The notes under the pieces were generated by a model. That model was not told the DNA's origin, ran no database searches, and saw only the letters and a list, made by a program, of their open reading frames with translations. A stretch of DNA of 11,868 bases, taken from contig JAOACN010000138.1 in NCBI GenBank assembly GCA_026417815.1, positions 1 to 11,868 on the forward strand, in the 5' to 3' direction. The stretch comes from Chloroflexaceae bacterium (GTDB taxonomy: Bacteria > Chloroflexota > Chloroflexia > Chloroflexales > Chloroflexaceae). A program made the position numbers and the translations under genes. Every line of letters begins with the position of its first letter. Positions within the stretch are counted from its first letter, which is position 1. Positions 5,527 through 11,679 of this stretch are shown in pieces.

Positions 5527-7947
5527 TCAGGATTTCTGGGAGCCGATGGAGCGCCGTTTGAGCAAGATGGTGAGGATCTCCCGAACCTGTTCAAGGGAAA
5601 AGGGCTTCGCCAGGAAGAGGTTCCCGCTTTGCTCAAGGGCGCTTCGGGTAGAGGCGCTAAGGGTGTCGCCACTCACGAAGATCAGGCGTTCGGCGAGGTC
5701 GGGGTTCTGCGCTCGAATGGCGCCGAGCAGATCGAAACCGTTCAGACCAGGCATTTTCACATCGCAGAGCACCACGTCAAACACTTCGCGCTCCACGATC
5801 TCCAGAGCCGCCTCGCCGCTACTCACGACGGTCGGGCGGTGGCCGAGCGAAACAAGGATGCGCTCGAGCAACTCCCCGACAGGCTCCTCGTCGTCCACCA
5901 CCAGCACCCGCAGGCCCGAGACCGGCTCCTCGGCCTCGCTGGCGGGGAGCGCCGCTGGCGGTCGTTCGGCCGGCGCGGCGCGTACCGGGAGCGTGACCAC
6001 CACACGCGTTCCGACCCCGATCTGGCTCTCGGCCCAGATCTGGCCCTCGTGCTCCTTGACGATCCCGAAGCAGATGGACAGCCCCAGACCGGTGCCCTGT
6101 CCCACCGGCTTGGTGGTAAAAAATGGATTAAATATCTTCTGCAGATCGCGCTCGGGAATACCCACGCCGGTATCAATCACCTCGACACGGATGTGCGCAT
6201 CGTCAGCAGGGCCCCGGTCGAGACCGGTGCGCAGGGTGAGGGTGCCCCGGCCGCCTTTCTGGACCATGGCGTAGCGCGCGTTGGTGATCAGGTTCAAAAA
6301 CACCTGTTGGAGCTGGTGGAAATCGGCAGTCGTAGGGGGCAGCGCCGGATCAAGCTCGAGCCTGACCCCGATGTTTTCGACCCGCAACTGGTACTGCTGG
6401 AGGGCGAGGGCGCGGCGGAGGGCCTCATTGACCGAGCCGGTCGTCCGTTCAGGTTTATGCTCGCGGGCGAAGATCAGCAGGTTCTGGACGATTTTTGCGG
6501 CCCGTTCGGCCTGCACGTAGATCTGTTCGAGATCCTGGCGCGGCTCGGGCGGCAGGCTTTCATCGCGCAGCAAGAGTTGCGCATACCCGCTGACGCTGGT
6601 GAGGGGATTGTTCAATTCGTGGGCCACACCGGCCACCAGCTGGCCGATGGCCGAGAGCTTCTCCGACTGCAGGAGCTGCTGCTCGAGGCGCCGGCGCTCG
6701 GTCAGGTTACGGGCGATGCAGTGCACCCCCTTTAACCCGACCCCATTCTGTATTCCCTGGGCCGAGACCTCAAGATACACCGGCTCGCCATCTTGGCGAA
6801 CCAGTTCGAGTTCAAACGGAGCAACGCTACGCCCGGCGAGCAATTCGCGCAGATGGGGTTCGGCACTGGCCCACGACTCGGGGGCGCAGAGCGTGCGCAG
6901 GGGTCGCCCGACCAGTTCGGCCAGCGTGTAGCCGGTGAGCTGTTCGCCAACTTTGTTAATGGTTGTAATGGTTAACGTTTCATTGAGCATGAAGATCAAA
7001 TCGTAGGCGTTAGCGAACAGATCGCGGTAGCGTTGTTCCGAAAGCTTCACCTGCTCGTAGAGACGGGCATTTTCGATGGCAATGGCGGCATAGTCGGCAA
7101 GGGTCGCCAGGAGGTACTCATCATTCTCCGAGAAGGTCCGATCGGCAATGCGATTATCAACCGCCAGGACGCCCTTAACCTTTGTGCCGAGCATAAGCGG
7201 CACCTGCAGAATGGCCCGCACGAGAAAGCCAGTTTTCACCTTGAGCGCGGCGCCGGCCCGTGACTGGTCGAGACGCACCGGCTTGCCGGTGCGGAAGACC
7301 TGCCCGGCGAGGGAGTCATCAATGGGGAGGCGCAGACTCTGGGCGCGCTGCTCGCCAACGTTCTTCGCCGCGCGGAGATAGAGTTCCTGCTGGGTTTCAT
7401 CGTGCAGCAGGAGAAAACCCTCTTCGGCCTGGGTGATGAATACGCCGGCCTCGACGATCCGCTGGAGCAACTGCTCCTGATCCATCAGACCGGTGACCGA
7501 CTTGCCGATGCGGTAGAGCACAGTCAGTTCCTGCACCCGTTGCTGGAGCGAGGCGGTGAGACGTTCCTTATCGCGGCGCAGGCGGCGCTCGCGCAGGGCC
7601 TGGTCAATGACGGCGCGAGCCTCGATGTCGGAGAAGGGCTTGATCAGGTAGTTCCGCGCTCCCAGGCGAAAGGCCTCCACGGCGATGCTTTCCGACCCGT
7701 GGGCGGTCATCAGGATCACAGGAACGTCGTGGCCCTCCTGGGCGATCATGCGCAGGAGGTCGAGACCGCTCATATCGGGAAGTTGCAGGTCAAGCAGGAT
7801 CAGGTCGGGGAGGCGGCTACGGATGCGTTGTAGCCCCTGGCGCCCGCTGTGGGCGACAATGGCCGTAAATCCCAACTCAGGGAGCACATGCTTCGCCAGC
7901 AGGCTGGCAATATGCTCACTATCGTCAATTATGAGAATCTCTTCCAT
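5527..7947 (-). CDS. Hybrid sensor histidine kinase, REC-GAF-PAS-HisKA-HATPase-REC
   Basis: Soluble 806-residue hybrid kinase with no membrane segment. Domains in order: receiver 1 (1-120; acidic pair D8/D9, phospho-acceptor D53, T81, K103); coiled linker to about 135; GAF (about 140-297); PAS (about 303-418); HisKA with H443 in VAHELNNPLTSV, an NtrB-like H box; HATPase (about 510-657) with N556 (LITNARYA), DTGVGI at 592-597, FNPFFTTK and GTGLGLS; a proline/alanine linker; receiver 2 (679-795; D685/D686, D729, S759, K781). All catalytic residues are present. Receiver 1 probably takes input from another kinase and receiver 2 passes phosphate on; no DNA-binding domain or phosphotransfer domain is present. 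GAF and PAS suggest small-molecule, light or redox sensing, but no cofactor residue can be named. The ATG at 7947 has a good SD (AGGA, 6-base spacing). It has its own promoter at 8073-8102 and a leader of about 120 bases. Confidence 0.95.
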   Translation of the reverse strand: MEEILIIDDSEHIASLLAKHVLPELGFTAIVAHSGRQGLQRIRSRLPDLILLDLQLPDMSGLDLLRMIAQEGHDVPVILMTAHGSESIAVEAFRLGARNYLIKPFSDIEARAVIDQALRERRLRRDKERLTASLQQRVQELTVLYRIGKSVTGLMDQEQLLQRIVEAGVFITQAEEGFLLLHDETQQELYLRAAKNVGEQRAQSLRLPIDDSLAGQVFRTGKPVRLDQSRAGAALKVKTGFLVRAILQVPLMLGTKVKGVLAVDNRIADRTFSENDEYLLATLADYAAIAIENARLYEQVKLSEQRYRDLFANAYDLIFMLNETLTITTINKVGEQLTGYTLAELVGRPLRTLCAPESWASAEPHLRELLAGRSVAPFELELVRQDGEPVYLEVSAQGIQNGVGLKGVHCIARNLTERRRLEQQLLQSEKLSAIGQLVAGVAHELNNPLTSVSGYAQLLLRDESLPPEPRQDLEQIYVQAERAAKIVQNLLIFAREHKPERTTGSVNEALRRALALQQYQLRVENIGVRLELDPALPPTTADFHQLQQVFLNLITNARYAMVQKGGRGTLTLRTGLDRGPADDAHIRVEVIDTGVGIPERDLQKIFNPFFTTKPVGQGTGLGLSICFGIVKEHEGQIWAESQIGVGTRVVVTLPVRAAPAERPPAALPASEAEEPVSGLRVLVVDDEEPVGELLERILVSLGHRPTVVSSGEAALEIVEREVFDVVLCDVKMPGLNGFDLLGAIRAQNPDLAERLIFVSGDTLSASTRSALEQSGNLFLAKPFSLEQVREILTILLKRRSIGSQKS

Positions 7948-8072
7948 AGTTTTCCTGGCGCCTCTGGACCGGGGTCAGTTGGCGAAAGGCAACCGACGAC
8001 ACTGGGGCGCAGTAGCAGATTCTCTCAGTCGCCCCTGAGATACCAGCCAGGGGTTGCCGACAGTGAAAGCAA

Positions 8073-8102
8073 ATTGTACACTACATTCCCTGGACGTGGC
8101 AA
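8073..8102 (-). promoter_or_regulatory. Predicted sigma70-type promoter of the hybrid kinase
   Basis: On the minus strand, -35 TTGCCA (8102-8097, 5/6) and -10 TACAAT (8078-8073, 5/6) have an 18-base spacer. The start is expected near 8066. The leader to the ATG at 7947 includes a small hairpin (TCTCAG 8023-8028 with CTGAGA 8035-8040) of unknown relevance. Confidence 0.6.
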
Positions 8103-8119
8103 GTGGATGCGCACATAAT
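8091..8119 (+). promoter_or_regulatory. Predicted sigma70-type promoter of the PfkB kinase, leaderless
   Basis: -35 TGGACG (8091-8096, 4/6) and -10 CATAAT (8114-8119, 5/6) are 17 bases apart. The -10 ends five bases before the ATG at 8125, so transcription would begin at or within a base or two of the start codon. No SD exists upstream, in agreement with a leaderless mRNA. The -35 box abuts the -35 box of the opposite promoter (8097-8102). Confidence 0.55.
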
Positions 8120-8124
8120 CTGGT

Positions 8125-9090
8125 ATGCCGATCACATCTGTTCTCACCATTGCGATCATCGGCGATCTCAACGCCGACCTGACTTTTACCATACCATTTT
8201 ACCCCGAAGAAGGCGATGATGTGTCCGCGGACGGTCTCCGCTGGTACGGCGGCGGCGCCGGCCTCAACGTTGCCGTCGCGTTTACGCGCCTGGGGGCCAC
8301 CGTGCGGCTGGTCGCCCGGGTGGGCAACGACCCGGCGGCAGAGATCGCCCTGGGCGCGGCGCGCCGGGTGGGTCTCGACGTGAGCCATGTCCAGCGCGAC
8401 CAGGAGGCGCCGACCGGTCTGTGCGGCGTACTGGTCAGCCCGAGCGGGCAGCGCACCTTTGTAAGTTATCGGGGGGCCAATGTACGCTGCGATCCCGCAG
8501 CTATCGAGACGCTGGCGCTGGAACGTTGTGACCTGCTCTTCGTATGCGGTCACGCCTTGCTGGAGGGGCCGCAGCGAGCAACGGCGGTACGCGCGATTGA
8601 CCTGGCGCAGGCGCGGGGCATTCCCGTGGCGTTGGACCTCTGTTTGCCAACCATCCGGGCGGCCCGCCGGCTGGTGCTCGCCCTGCTGCCGCGGCTCTGG
8701 TTGTTGACGTTGAACGAAGATGAACTGCGAGCGCTTGTTCCCGGCGCCAGCGTCCGCCCGGCGATGGACGAACTCTTGCTTTCCGGCGTGCGGCACGTTG
8801 CCATCAAGCGCGGCGCCCAGGGCTGCAGTGTGGGGGAAGGCGCCACCCGTTTGAATGTCTTGCCACCGGCCGTTACAGTTCTTGACACCAACGGCTGCGG
8901 CGATGCGTTCGCCGCGGGTTTTGCGTGGGCCTTGCTACGGGGGGCCGATCTCCCCAGCAGCGCCGCGATCGGCAACGTGATGGGCGCCCTGACCGCCAGT
9001 CGCTACGGCGCCGCCGAAGCCATCCCGACCCTGGCCGAGATCGCCGCCCGTCTCGATCATTCGCTGCATCACCTCCTGGCGCCTTCTTGA
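8125..9090 (+). CDS. PfkB/ribokinase-family carbohydrate kinase
   Basis: Cytoplasmic kinase of 321 residues that should phosphorylate a sugar or nucleoside hydroxyl with ATP. The N-terminal IAIIGDLNADL (9-19) and YGGGAGLNVAVAFTRLG (41-57) form the substrate-side signature, followed by VARVGNDPAAE. The NEDE motif (197-200) is the family NxxE magnesium/phosphate element. DTNGCGDAFAAGF (254-266) is PfkB signature 2, with D260 the catalytic base and the preceding glycines the anion hole. The length is usual for the family. The substrate cannot be read from sequence: ribokinase, fructokinase and nucleoside kinase branches all fit. The ATG at 8125 starts a few residues before the first beta strand; there is no SD and the -10 box is five bases away, so a leaderless start is likely. 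It is divergent from the hybrid kinase and followed on the same strand by the BtpA/SgcQ gene, a possible pathway partner. Confidence 0.93.
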   Translation: MPITSVLTIAIIGDLNADLTFTIPFYPEEGDDVSADGLRWYGGGAGLNVAVAFTRLGATVRLVARVGNDPAAEIALGAARRVGLDVSHVQRDQEAPTGLCGVLVSPSGQRTFVSYRGANVRCDPAAIETLALERCDLLFVCGHALLEGPQRATAVRAIDLAQARGIPVALDLCLPTIRAARRLVLALLPRLWLLTLNEDELRALVPGASVRPAMDELLLSGVRHVAIKRGAQGCSVGEGATRLNVLPPAVTVLDTNGCGDAFAAGFAWALLRGADLPSSAAIGNVMGALTASRYGAAEAIPTLAEIAARLDHSLHHLLAPS

Positions 9091-9393
9091 AAGGGGATTG
9101 CACCCGCCGCTACTCGTATAAACGCACCGTTATCGTAAAAGGATATGACCAGGGCGAGCAAAACCGGCAAGCGCGGTAAAAATGGCCAGGGCTGATGCAA
9201 CGTCTGCGGGGCGAGACCCAAACTTCGGGTTTGCTGGTTGGCCGTGGCGGCAGCGCCGCCAGAACCAGCGAACAAACACCGTGCTGGGCGGCGTATCGTC
9301 CCGGACCCTGCCGCGGGAGATTCGGAGGGCCTGGAAAGGATCACCGCGGACGGAGAAGAAGAACGCAGGTGGAGACCCTCGCCTGTACCTGGA
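9091..9393 (+). other. Intergenic region between the PfkB and BtpA/SgcQ genes
   Basis: About 300 bases with no convincing gene. A 16-codon basic ORF (9145-9195) has an AAAGGA sequence before its ATG, but nothing else supports it. A TATAAA box (9117-9122) could be a -10, though no -35 is correctly spaced. A small inverted repeat, CAAAC/GTTTG, lies within 9215-9235. Bases 9331-9347 are a near copy of the BtpA/SgcQ ribosome-binding region. The btpA frame is open upstream to 9238, but that extension is arginine/proline-rich and unlike the family. Confidence 0.5.
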
Positions 9394-9405
9394 AAGGAGC
9401 ACCGC
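9331..9405 (+). repeat. Duplicated ribosome-binding segment (17-bp direct repeat)
   Basis: CTGGAAAGGATCACCGC (9331-9347) and CTGGAAAGGAGCACCGC (9389-9405) are identical at 16 of 17 positions, with a 58-base period. The second copy carries the SD for the BtpA/SgcQ gene and ends at its ATG. The first is followed by GGA, not a start codon. Confidence 0.7.
9394..9399 (+). promoter_or_regulatory. Ribosome-binding site that fixes the BtpA/SgcQ start
   Basis: AAGGAG lies six bases before the ATG at 9406, the strongest SD in the window. It supports the ATG at 9406 over the in-frame ATG at 9238. Confidence 0.8.
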
Positions 9406-10254
9406 ATGGCCCCGCCCTGGAAGGAACGTCTGGATGCGCTGCGTATCCGTGATCTGCGGTCGATCTTCGGCGCCGCAAGACCGGTGATCGGAATGGTGCA
9501 CTGCTGGCCGTTGCCCGGCGCGCCTGGCTACACGGGCTACGGGATGGGACCGATCATCGAGCACGCCGTGCGCGACGCCACTGCCCTGGCTGAAGGCGGC
9601 TGCCACGGGCTGATCGTCGAGAATATGTGGGACATCCCCTTCCGCGCCGGGCCGCACCTGCAACCCGAAAGCATCGCGACCCACGCCGTTGTGGCCCACG
9701 CAGTGCGCGAAGCCGTGCCCGAACTTCCCCTGGGCATCAACCTGGTGCATAACGGCGGCGTCGCGCTGCTTGGCATCGCCATCGCCGCCGGGGCCAGCTT
9801 CATCCGCGTCTGCATGTTCACCGGCGCGGGGGTATGGGACGCGGGCAGCTGGGACGAGGGCTGCGCCGCCGACCTGCTGCGTCGCCGTAAGGAACTGCAC
9901 GCGGAGCATATCAAGATCTTCGCCGACGTGGACAAGAAGCATTCGGTGCGCTTCCCGGGCATTGACCTCGCCACCCATATCGAGTGGACGCGCTTTTTCG
10001 GCGCCGACGCGCTGATCGTCTCCGGACGCATGACCGGCGACGCGCCGGATCTGGAGAAGGTGCGCGAGGCCCGGCAACTGGCCGGTGACACGCCCCTGCT
10101 CCTCGGCAGCGGAACCGACGAACGCAACATTGGCCCGTTTATGGAGATTGCCGATGGCGTTATCGTGGGCAGCAGCATCAAAGTTGACGGCGAGATCGCC
10201 AATCCGGTTGATGTCGAACGAGTGCGGCGCTTCGTTCGCGCCGCAACAAGCTAA
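9406..10254 (+). CDS. BtpA/SgcQ-family TIM-barrel protein
   Basis: A 282-residue cytoplasmic protein of the BtpA family, predicted to be a TIM barrel. Family blocks: PVIGMVHCWPLPGAPGY (26-42), DATALAEGGCHGLIVENMWDIPF (57-79), LPLGINLVHNGG (108-118), ASFIRVCMFTGAGVWDAG (130-147), HIKIFADVDKKHS (168-180), ADALIVSGRMTGD (200-212), PLLLGSGTDERNI (230-242) and ADGVIVGSSIKVDGE (249-263). The last two resemble the phosphate-binding loops of barrel enzymes acting on sugar phosphates. In cyanobacteria BtpA is needed for photosystem I stability; the E. coli relative SgcQ belongs to a sugar-phosphotransferase gene cluster. Here the neighbour is a PfkB kinase and no photosystem gene is visible, so an enzyme of sugar metabolism is the better guess. 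The reaction is unknown. The ATG at 9406 is supported by the strong SD. Confidence 0.9.
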   Translation: MAPPWKERLDALRIRDLRSIFGAARPVIGMVHCWPLPGAPGYTGYGMGPIIEHAVRDATALAEGGCHGLIVENMWDIPFRAGPHLQPESIATHAVVAHAVREAVPELPLGINLVHNGGVALLGIAIAAGASFIRVCMFTGAGVWDAGSWDEGCAADLLRRRKELHAEHIKIFADVDKKHSVRFPGIDLATHIEWTRFFGADALIVSGRMTGDAPDLEKVREARQLAGDTPLLLGSGTDERNIGPFMEIADGVIVGSSIKVDGEIANPVDVERVRRFVRAATS

Positions 10255-10612
10255 CCTGAGCGCAGGAACCCGGGTTTCCGCAGGACTCTACGGCCTGACT
10301 GGTACCCCGGGGGGATATGCCGGCAGTACCTCTGGCGCGCCGCTGGCCCGACCCATGCGTCATTGGCGCGCCTTCCGGTCCGTGCTAAGCTACCTGCGTG
10401 AGCGAGCCTTCTAGCCAACATCCTGACCTGATCGCTCACCACTGTTGTTCCGGTTGGTCGGACTGAATCTCTGTTCGTGCGCCACAGCACCGTCCCAGCA
10501 CTACATTGTACCACCGTCCCACCCAACGTCGCAGCAGAGGTTCAGCCGCACTACACGCTCAGGCTACCAGTACGTTGCTACGCACGTGCTCTGATCAGCC
10601 CGGAAGACAGTG
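10255..10612. other. Intergenic region after BtpA/SgcQ, possible untranslated RNA
   Basis: No reading frame here resembles a protein. A GC-rich imperfect inverted repeat (about 10262-10285) follows the btpA stop without a T run. A weak rightward promoter is possible: TTGGCG (10363-10368), 17-base spacer, TG-n-TAAGCT (10386-10391). A leftward extended -10, TGG-TACAAT, lies at 10513-10505. The 10-base direct repeat CACCGTCCCA occurs at 10488-10497 and 10512-10521, flanking that -10. The strong terminator at 10613 suggests that some rightward transcript crosses this region. Confidence 0.4.
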
Positions 10613-10649
10613 AACCAGCCCCCGGCGCGCGCCGGGGGCTGGTTTTTTT
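10613..10649 (+). terminator. Strong Rho-independent terminator, rightward
   Basis: A perfect inverted repeat spans 10613-10644 (arms beginning AACCAGCCCCCGG; GC-rich centre) and runs straight into seven T residues (10643-10649). On the minus strand no T run follows, so it acts rightward. The nearest rightward gene ends 358 bases upstream. Confidence 0.92.
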
Positions 10650-10653
10650 GTCG

Positions 10654-10683
10654 GGCCAGACGGTGGCGCCACGCGGTCTGGCC
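10654..10683. repeat. Inverted repeat with nested palindrome
   Basis: GGCCAGAC (10654-10661) pairs with GTCTGGCC (10676-10683) and encloses the 10-base palindrome GTGGCGCCAC (10663-10672). Neither strand has a T run beside it. It starts only five bases after the terminator T run. Its role is unknown. Confidence 0.5.
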
Positions 10684-10743
10684 TCAGGCAGGGGCAACCG
10701 GCTTCCCCACCCTTCCTCCGCGTATCCTCAAGCAACGAGGGTT

Positions 10744-10775
10744 CCTGGGAGGGTTGTGCCCTCCCAGGCTTTTCC
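10744..10775 (+). terminator. Second rightward terminator-like hairpin
   Basis: A 10-bp perfect stem, CCTGGGAGGG (10744-10753) with CCCTCCCAGG (10759-10768), closes a five-base loop and is followed by CTTTTCCCTT. It sits 23 bases beyond the rsmI stop. Its T-rich side suits rightward transcription, blocking read-through into rsmI; on the minus strand it could only serve as a stabilising 3' hairpin for rsmI mRNA. Confidence 0.65.
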
Positions 10776-10797
10776 CTTACAGAGGGCGCAAGCGTTC

Positions 10798-11676
10798 CTA
10801 TTCGCCTTCGCCCAGGCTCAACCACACCTGGTAGACCACGCTCTTCTGCAGGCCAAGTTCGCGGGCCACGGCGCGGGCCGCCGCGCTGCCGGCATAGCCC
10901 TGGTCGCGCAACTGGCGCAGGCGCCGCGCGATCTCGGCTTCACTCGGTGGCGTTTCCGCCTCGGGGTGCACCTGGAGGCGATAGCGATCGCGTTTGCGCT
11001 CGCCGCTGGCGGCAAACCCTTCGATCACCAGGGTGTACTCGCCCCGCGGGCGCTGAAGGCTGAAATGGGTCACCATCTCGGTGACGGTGCCACGCCGGAA
11101 CTCCTCGAAGCGCTTGGTCAGATCATTGGCGACGACGATGCGCCGGTCGCCGAGCACGGCCAGGATGTCGCGCAGCGCGTCGAGCAGGCGATGGGGCGCC
11201 TCAAAGCAGATGAGAGTGAACGTCAGGCCGGCCATCTCGGCGAGGAGTTGGCGGCGCTCCGCGCCCCGGCGGGGCAAAAAGCCCACGTAGGCGAAGCGGT
11301 CGGTGGGCAGGCCCGAGGCGACAAGAGCGGCGAGGAGCGCCGAGGGTCCGGGCACGGGTGACACGGGGAAGCCTGCCGCGATGCAGGCCCGTACCAGCTC
11401 GACGCCGGGATCGGAGATAGCGGGTGTGCCGGCATCGGAGACGAGGGCCACATCGCCCAGGGCCAGGGTCGCCAGAATGGCGTCGAGTCGGACGAGTTTG
11501 TTGTGTTCGTGGTAGGAGATGCAGGGGGTGGTGATGGCGTAGTGGTCGAGCAGGCGGCGGGTATGGCGAGTATCCTCGGCGGCGATCAGGCGCGCCTCGC
11601 GGAGAACGCGCAGGGCGCGCAGGGTGATGTCTTCCAGGTTGCCGATCGGCGTGGCGACAAGAAACAGGGTGCCCAC
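10798..11676 (-). CDS. rsmI: 16S rRNA 2'-O-methyltransferase RsmI
   Basis: A 292-residue SAM-dependent enzyme that methylates the ribose 2'-O of C1402 in the 16S rRNA decoding centre, acting on the 30S subunit. It is a member of the SAM-dependent tetrapyrrole methylase superfamily. Diagnostic blocks: LFLVATPIGNLEDITLRAL (4-22), AEDTRHTRRLL (33-43), YHEHN (55-59), VALVSDAGTPAISDPG (76-91), VPGPSALLAALVASGLPTDRF (108-128), GFLPRRG (132-138), FEAPHRLLDAL (158-168) and DLTKRFEEFRRG (185-196). The length is normal for the family; the C-terminal 70 residues form the usual basic helical tail. The usual RELTK is NDLTK here. Translation starts at GTG (11676), where the family N-terminus MGTLFLVATPIGNLED begins. 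There is no clear SD, and the stop of the upstream epimerase is three bases away, so translational coupling is likely. Confidence 0.96.
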   Translation of the reverse strand: MGTLFLVATPIGNLEDITLRALRVLREARLIAAEDTRHTRRLLDHYAITTPCISYHEHNKLVRLDAILATLALGDVALVSDAGTPAISDPGVELVRACIAAGFPVSPVPGPSALLAALVASGLPTDRFAYVGFLPRRGAERRQLLAEMAGLTFTLICFEAPHRLLDALRDILAVLGDRRIVVANDLTKRFEEFRRGTVTEMVTHFSLQRPRGEYTLVIEGFAASGERKRDRYRLQVHPEAETPPSEAEIARRLRQLRDQGYAGSAAARAVARELGLQKSVVYQVWLSLGEGE

Positions 11677-11679
11677 GGT

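Noticed and set aside
5371..6735. Plus-strand open frame of 454 codons
   Set aside because: Antisense to the HATPase and receiver 2 of the hybrid kinase, where all motifs read correctly on the minus strand; no recognisable domain.
9145..9195. 16-codon basic ORF after an AAAGGA sequence
   Set aside because: Too short to judge, with no known peptide similarity; an SD-like run alone is weak in this composition.
9238..9405. Upstream in-frame extension of the BtpA/SgcQ gene by 56 codons
   Set aside because: The extension lacks family similarity and the ATG at 9406 has the strongest SD in the window.
9195..9452. 85-codon plus-strand frame overlapping the start of the BtpA/SgcQ gene
   Set aside because: Overlaps a gene with a strong SD and family-correct start; composition is arginine/glycine-rich and domain-free.
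10590..10625. CCCGGAAGACAG stretch, reminiscent of the SRP RNA GGAA-tetraloop region
   Set aside because: Bases flanking the GGAA cannot form the SRP helix 8 and the other conserved SRP positions are missing.
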